64,000 bases of DNA from Trichopria drosophilae (Eukaryota > Arthropoda > Insecta > Hymenoptera > Diapriidae): the NCBI GenBank assembly GCA_030407085.1, contig CM059582.1, forward strand, positions 3,782,001 to 3,846,000, in the 5' to 3' direction. Made by a program: the position numbers and the translations under genes. The notes under the pieces were generated by a model. It was given only the letters and a program-made list of their open reading frames with translations. It had not been told where the DNA came from and ran no database searches. Of this stretch, positions 59,353 to 64,000 are shown piece by piece (positions within the stretch are counted from its first letter, which is position 1; each line of letters starts with the position of its first letter).

Positions 59353-62321
59353 CTGCGCGATGTCGCCGAAAATGCCATTGAAGATGGTTCATTTCATCAA
59401 TTCTCATCCACACAATATTTAAATGTTTCTCATGTAAATGTTAATTCACTACGTGCCCATTTGTGCGAAGTCGAAGATTATTTAGCTGATCGTCAGACCC
59501 ATATTTTTGCTATTTCCGAATCGTGGCTTACTCCGGATATTTCTTCTATCTGTGTATATATTGCTGGCTATAACTTAGTACGTCATGATCGCGGCATGTT
59601 TTCAGACGAAAATTCTCGGTATACGCAAGGAGGCGGAGTGGCATGCTACTTACACGAATCTCTTTCATATGTAGTATTAGATTGCTCATCTAATATTACA
59701 TTAAACAGTCCTGAGTATATATTTCTAGATATTACAATGCCTACCACAGTCAAACTTTTGTTAATTGTGATTTATCGTCGTCCTCAAGGACACTTGTTTG
59801 CAGAATTTTTAAGTAAATTTTCGCAGTACCACACCTGCTATAAGAATATTATTATAACCGGAGATTTAAATTGCAATTTATTGAGTAATAACTTCGAATC
59901 AAATTACGTCCGTAATTTAATCTCAGATTTATCCCTTTTTTAGTTCCTTTTGGAGCTACACATCATACGTCTCACTCTGATACTCAACTGGATGTTTTTA
60001 TTGTTGATTCTAGTGATAAGTTACTTTTCTTTGATAAATCCACTTCACCTTTTGCAGCTGGTCATGATCTTATCACCATTAAATATGATATCTGTTCATT
60101 TCACTACCAACCGAGAAGCGTGACATATCGTGATTTTCGTAACTGTAACATAGAGCTCATGAATAATCAATTGCAAAGTACCTTAAATTTCTCGTTGACA
60201 CCCAGGATAGAAACTTTGCGTTCGGTCGTGAATGAAAATTGTACGTCTAGTGATTTATCTTGTATTGTACGCGAATTTTATGATATTGTAAATAATGTGC
60301 TAGATTGTAATGCTCCGCTTATCACGCGTACTCCGAAAAAACCGCTTGCGCCCTGGATTACTCCTGAAATTCGTCGTCAAGTACATATGCGTAATTTAAC
60401 TTATAAGCAGGCGAAACGTAGTCACTCGATAGATTTAATGTCGCGTTATAGATCTCTGCGCAGCGAAGTTAAGCGTAATCTAAAAGCAGCGAAGGATAGC
60501 TATAGATTATCGCTGATAGAAAGTCAAACTTCACCAAATGGTTTATGGACCGTTTTGAATAAGATGGGTCTAGTTCGTGAAGTTTCCAGATCTGCGATTC
60601 ACCATTTTACGGCAACTGAATTGAATTCATATTATAGTAGTATTGCCTCCTGCCATCCAAATTGTTCAATTAGTCAGTTGGAAAGTATATTGAGCCAGCC
60701 TTTAGATATAAATCAGCCTTCATTTAACTTCCCGATATTACATTCCAATGAAACCTATGCAGTATTGAAATTAGCCCTACCAAAATCTAAAGGACGCAGC
60801 CCTGATGGAGTACAGTTAGCTTACTTACATGATTCTCTTCGAAATATTAGTGGGCCTCTTACAGATATATTTAACTTCTCACTTTCCACTGGTATATTTC
60901 CGGACATCTGGAAGCAGGTATTTATCATTCCACTTAATAAAAAGGCTAATCCGTCATCTCCTGCTGACACACATCCGGTTGCAAATCCACCTCATCTTTC
61001 TAAAGTTTTTGATGCAATTATTACACGCAAAATATCAAATTTTTTGGAATCTAATGCGTTATTGCATCCGCAACAATGTGGTTTTCGGCGTTTTCATAGT
61101 ACACAAACAGCTTTGCTCAAGGTTTTAGATGATGTCCGTTTTGGAGTTGAGAATGGTTTTATAACCATTTTAATTCTATTCGACTTCACTAAAGCCTTTG
61201 ACTCATTATCTCATGCCGTTATTCTCCAATGCTTGCGTGATATTGGGTTCCAGGATATGGCTATTCGATGGATTTACTCATACCTCTCAGGACGCTCTCA
61301 ATCTATTGTAGATAAGAATGGAAAAGTATCGGAGCCTCTTGCCGCGTCATCTGGGGTCCCGCAAGGCTCAAGTCTTGGTCCAATCTTATTCATCATCGTT
61401 ATCAATACCCTTTTCCAGAGGCTTAACTTTTGTAAAAACACTACTATTATTTTTGCGGATGATGTCCAATTTTATTTGCAAACGCCTTTGGATGGTATGG
61501 AGCGAACTATACAAAATTTAAACTCTGAAATATCAACCTCAGTTACCTGGGCTCAAGAATTTGGATTAATGTTAAATGGTCAAAAGACTCAAGCAATTAT
61601 GCTGGGATCAAAACATCACCTATCAGTAGCAAGATCAATGAAGCTCCCATCTTTATCACTCAATGGTAAAGCTATAGAATTCTCTGATGTAGTTAAAGAC
61701 CTAGGAGTTTATATTTCATCGGACTTATCTTGGAATCGTCATATTGCTGCAATATCCTCAAAAGTTCACTACACCTTGTATCGTTTATGGTACCGTGGCG
61801 CACAACTATCTTCCAAAATAAAATTACTACTCGTGAATGCCTTAGTCATTCCACACTTTGATTATGCGTGCATAGTATTTTCAGATCTTTCTGGCTATTT
61901 AAATCTAAAGTTGCAGCGTTTATTAAATAGTGCTCTTCGTTTCGTTTATAATTTACGACGAGATCAAAATCTCTCGTCCTTTTATTTATCTGCTCGTTGG
62001 TTAAAGAGTTCTGATCGTCGCAAATACTTTTTGGGTACAATGATGTATCAGATATTAGCTACGTCCAAACCATCTTATCTACGGTCTAGATTTATCAACC
62101 TAACAGGCTTACGTAGATCAATGCGAAATGCCACATCTACTTATATGATTCCTTATTGTCGCACAGATCGATATAGGAATTCTTTTTGGATATCTGCGAT
62201 TTATTTCTGGAACATCCTTCCAGATGCTTTAAAACAGTCAGCATCTATAGCTATTTTTCGTGCAGGGTTATTTAGTTTACTTTTTAATGAATCGCAAGTG
62301 TCTTCTGCTAGGCTAATGTGA
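59353..62321 (+). pseudogene. LINE ORF2: endonuclease and reverse transcriptase with one frameshift
   Basis: Directly after the ORF1 TGA the same frame reads LRDVAENAIEDGSFHQFSST and on into an apurinic-type endonuclease (LNVSHVNVNSLRAHL, ISESWLTPDIS, GGGVACYLHESLSY, IIITGDLNCNL). A one-base shift at a T-run (59936-59941) puts a stop at 59941-59943; the minus-one frame goes on (VPFGATHHTSHSDTQLDVF). RT at about 60750-61900: GRSPDGVQLAYLHDSL, HPQQCGFRRFHSTQTALLKV, LFDFTKAFDSLSHAVIL, SSGVPQGSSLGPILFI, catalytic FADD, VVKDLGVYISSDLSWNRHI. The C-terminal domain follows to the stop at 62319-62321. The motif usually reading YRPISLL is HPVANPP here, a possible lesion. CR1/jockey group; no RNase H domain. 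This is the best preserved TE in the window. Confidence 0.85.
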
Positions 62322-62620
62322 TGTGTTAATTATTGTATATATAATTGATGTCCTTAGATCTTAATTATTATTGCGCGAGTTTAAAATTGTTATTATATAA
62401 ATTAAAATAGATTTCTAGAATATTTCACTAAGTAGCGAAGCGAGTTGAACAGCGTTCCACTTATATTTATATGATTTTTATATCTGTAATTTTTGTAATT
62501 TCTTAAAATGTTTATTCGTTTATTTATTATTGTACAAATTGTATTTCTTTATATGTCTAGGGGCTAGTTGCCCAAGACATTAATAAATATTATACATACA
62601 TACATACATACATACATTGT
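62322..62620 (+). other. 3' UTR and (CATA)n tail of the LINE
   Basis: Ends in about seven CATA repeats (62593-62618), the microsatellite type of tail typical of CR1/jockey-like elements. AATAAATA lies just before at about 62580. Confidence 0.65.
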
Positions 62621-62827
62621 TTAAAACAAAGTACATTACCGACATATGAATACATCCAATGTCGTGCATTCCGTCGGTATTTACTGGTGTATAGATTGCG
62701 TTTGCATGTAGACTTCTGTTTTACCACTGGACTTCGTTAGTAGTATTCATGAGTATTCACGTCCGAGTGGCGAGAGGTCGCGATTATCAGCGCCTTTTTC
62801 ACAAATTCAGTTCCCCATAAGGAAGCG

Positions 62828-62905
62828 CAATCTCTCAACTCATCTCTGAAAAGAGTATGTCGGTAAACGGAGATGGCGTTAAAAGGGAGTTCTACTGTAG
62901 TATAT
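62828..62905. mobile_element. Inverted partial copy of the CTGTAGAAC TIR family
   Basis: GCGCAATCTCTCAACTCATC, TATGTCGGTAAACGGAGATG and AAAAGGGAGTTCTACTGTAG are the reverse complement of blocks in 39018-39305. Ends at CTGTAGTA. Confidence 0.5.
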
Positions 62906-62919
62906 TATGCTTCAAGGGA

Positions 62920-63300
62920 GGAAAGCTCGCAATTCCTGAGCGGGAGGATTGCTGCACGAGCGAGGCGAGGGCACGACCGCGTCGGTATATCCATTCCATG
63001 CCTGGAAAGCGCGGATGAAAGTTGCCGATTCAGCCCGGGCGCCAGCGCGCATGCGCACTTCGTTCTCATTACTCCCTGGGGACGGAAAGTGCCGCCAGCG
63101 GGAGTAATGGATGTGTGCGGGAGAAATAGTATATTACTCAACGAGGGAGGTAAAATAAAGAATGTCTCAGACTGCGTGTAATTTTTACCCGAGGTGTTCA
63201 CCTCGGGTAAAAATTACACGCAGTCTGAGGCATTCTTTTTTACTTCCCGAGGGAAGTATACGATTTTTCTTTATGGCCGGGAGGATAAGCGGCATCTTTC
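62920..63300. repeat. GC-rich foldback element with 130 bp hairpin copy C
   Basis: 62930-63120 is GC-rich with short inverted words (GGGCGCCAGCGCGCATGCGC). 63129-63261 is copy C of the 130 bp hairpin, in reverse orientation: TATTACTCAACGAGGGAGGT, then nearly perfect 38-base arms around TGTTCA (CAGACTGCGTGTAATTTTTA / TAAAAATTACACGCAGTCTG), then ACTTCCCGAGGGAAGT and GTATAC. Confidence 0.7.
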
Positions 63301-63771
63301 ATGACATTAAAACTGTTTGTTTTTTATGTAGAATCCGTTAAAAAATGTTTACGACTGTCGTGATGTGGTTAAATTAGTGGACTGTATTTAATGTGGTAAA
63401 AGTTATATTTCTAATTCAGCCATATATAGCACTTGTCAATGATTGTGCGAACTCGATCAAGTCTAAACTTCAAGTGCCCGTTGATCGTAGTCGTCGAATT
63501 TACAATGAAATCATCGCGCCTGCGCTGATTGTACATGATCACTTACATAAATAAATTTTACATATATATCACACCGGAACAACGACTTTTATCTGACCTG
63601 GCGTCTTTCAGACATCCCACGATGTAGTTCAAATTATCTGGATTTCCATAACATCATAAATATCATCGACTGGTAATGACCTAAAATCGGATTATACGTA
63701 CCTGCGATTAATTTCCTCGTGGGTTTTTCAAAAAGGACTCTTACGTTTTTTGTCGTAACTTAGGTATCACT
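63300..63771. other. Unassigned
   Basis: No supported gene. AT-rich with some ordinary-complexity sequence at 63470-63620. Confidence 0.3.
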
Positions 63772-64000
63772 TGTTGGGTTGATTCTCGGTACCTGAGAAT
63801 CGGAATTATTGGGATCTAACGCATTAAGGGGATCGACACCCGAAGTTAGCGGGTCGAAACGTCGAAATTTGATGAAAAACTATAGGGTAATTTTTTTGCC
63901 AAGGTGACCAAATTCAATACTTTTTCAGACAATAGTCATAAGTATTTTAAACCAGTTTTTATGGCATTATCGTTGATCTTAGGAAGAAAATGCATACAAC
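63772..64000 (-). mobile_element. Partial LTR, cut by the window end
   Basis: On the minus strand the last bases read GATTCTCAGGTACCGAGAATC then AACCCAACA, and before them GGGTGTCGATCCCCTTAATG. This matches the 3' end of the solo LTR at 51094-51924 (GGTGTCGATCCCCTTTATGC, GATTCTCAGCTACCGAGAATC), so it is a related LTR in the other orientation. The rest lies beyond the window. Confidence 0.6.

Overview
The window is AT-rich nuclear DNA of an insect. The anchor gene is RpII215, the largest subunit of RNA polymerase II. Its protein has an insect sequence and, from memory, reads closest to hymenopteran versions; no database search was run. Around it lies a dense, nested field of transposons: LINEs of several kinds, a P element, a Penelope-like remnant, LTR pieces, a SINE and many TIR or foldback elements. 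This points to a TE-rich genome, perhaps a parasitoid wasp, which remains an inference.

Layout. 1-4.6 kb: AT-rich sequence with one worn LINE endonuclease remnant. 4.65-7.17 kb (+): an unrecognised seven-exon gene whose last exon encodes degenerate heptads (Y-x-P-x-S-P-x) like the C-terminal domain (CTD) of RNA polymerase II. 7.6-8.3 kb: a foldback element built from CATATGAC-type repeats. 10-12 kb: a broken jockey LINE. 12.2-13.0 kb: a cluster of hairpins. 15.3-37.9 kb (-): RpII215. Exon 3 (15348-20741) and exon 2 (20825-21094) are adjacent, but the first coding exon is at 37838-37915, behind a 16.7 kb intron full of nested TEs. These include at least five LINE fragments, one with an R2/R4-type endonuclease, a SINE with a perfect 9 bp target duplication, TIR elements and multi-stem hairpins. 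The promoter region with GC-rich motifs lies at about 37.9-38.4 kb.

38.4-64 kb has no ordinary host gene that I can support. It holds low-complexity and dispersed repeats, a P-element transposase pseudogene (45.8-48.4 kb, -), a solo LTR (51.1-51.9 kb), a Penelope-like RT remnant (53.0-53.8 kb, -), a long-TIR element (54.7-55.5 kb), a TIR element carrying a tiny two-exon reading frame (56.4-57.5 kb), and a nearly intact LINE (about 57.7-62.6 kb, +). The window ends in hairpin elements and part of a second LTR.

The main discovery candidate is the CTD-heptad gene at 4.65-7.17 kb. It faces the polymerase gene, its splice sites and phases are consistent, and it could be a free-standing CTD mimic or a partial inverted copy of the RpII215 3' end. 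The second is a family of three 130 bp multi-stem hairpins (33.7, 36.9 and 63.1 kb) that keep the same architecture while stem sequences differ.
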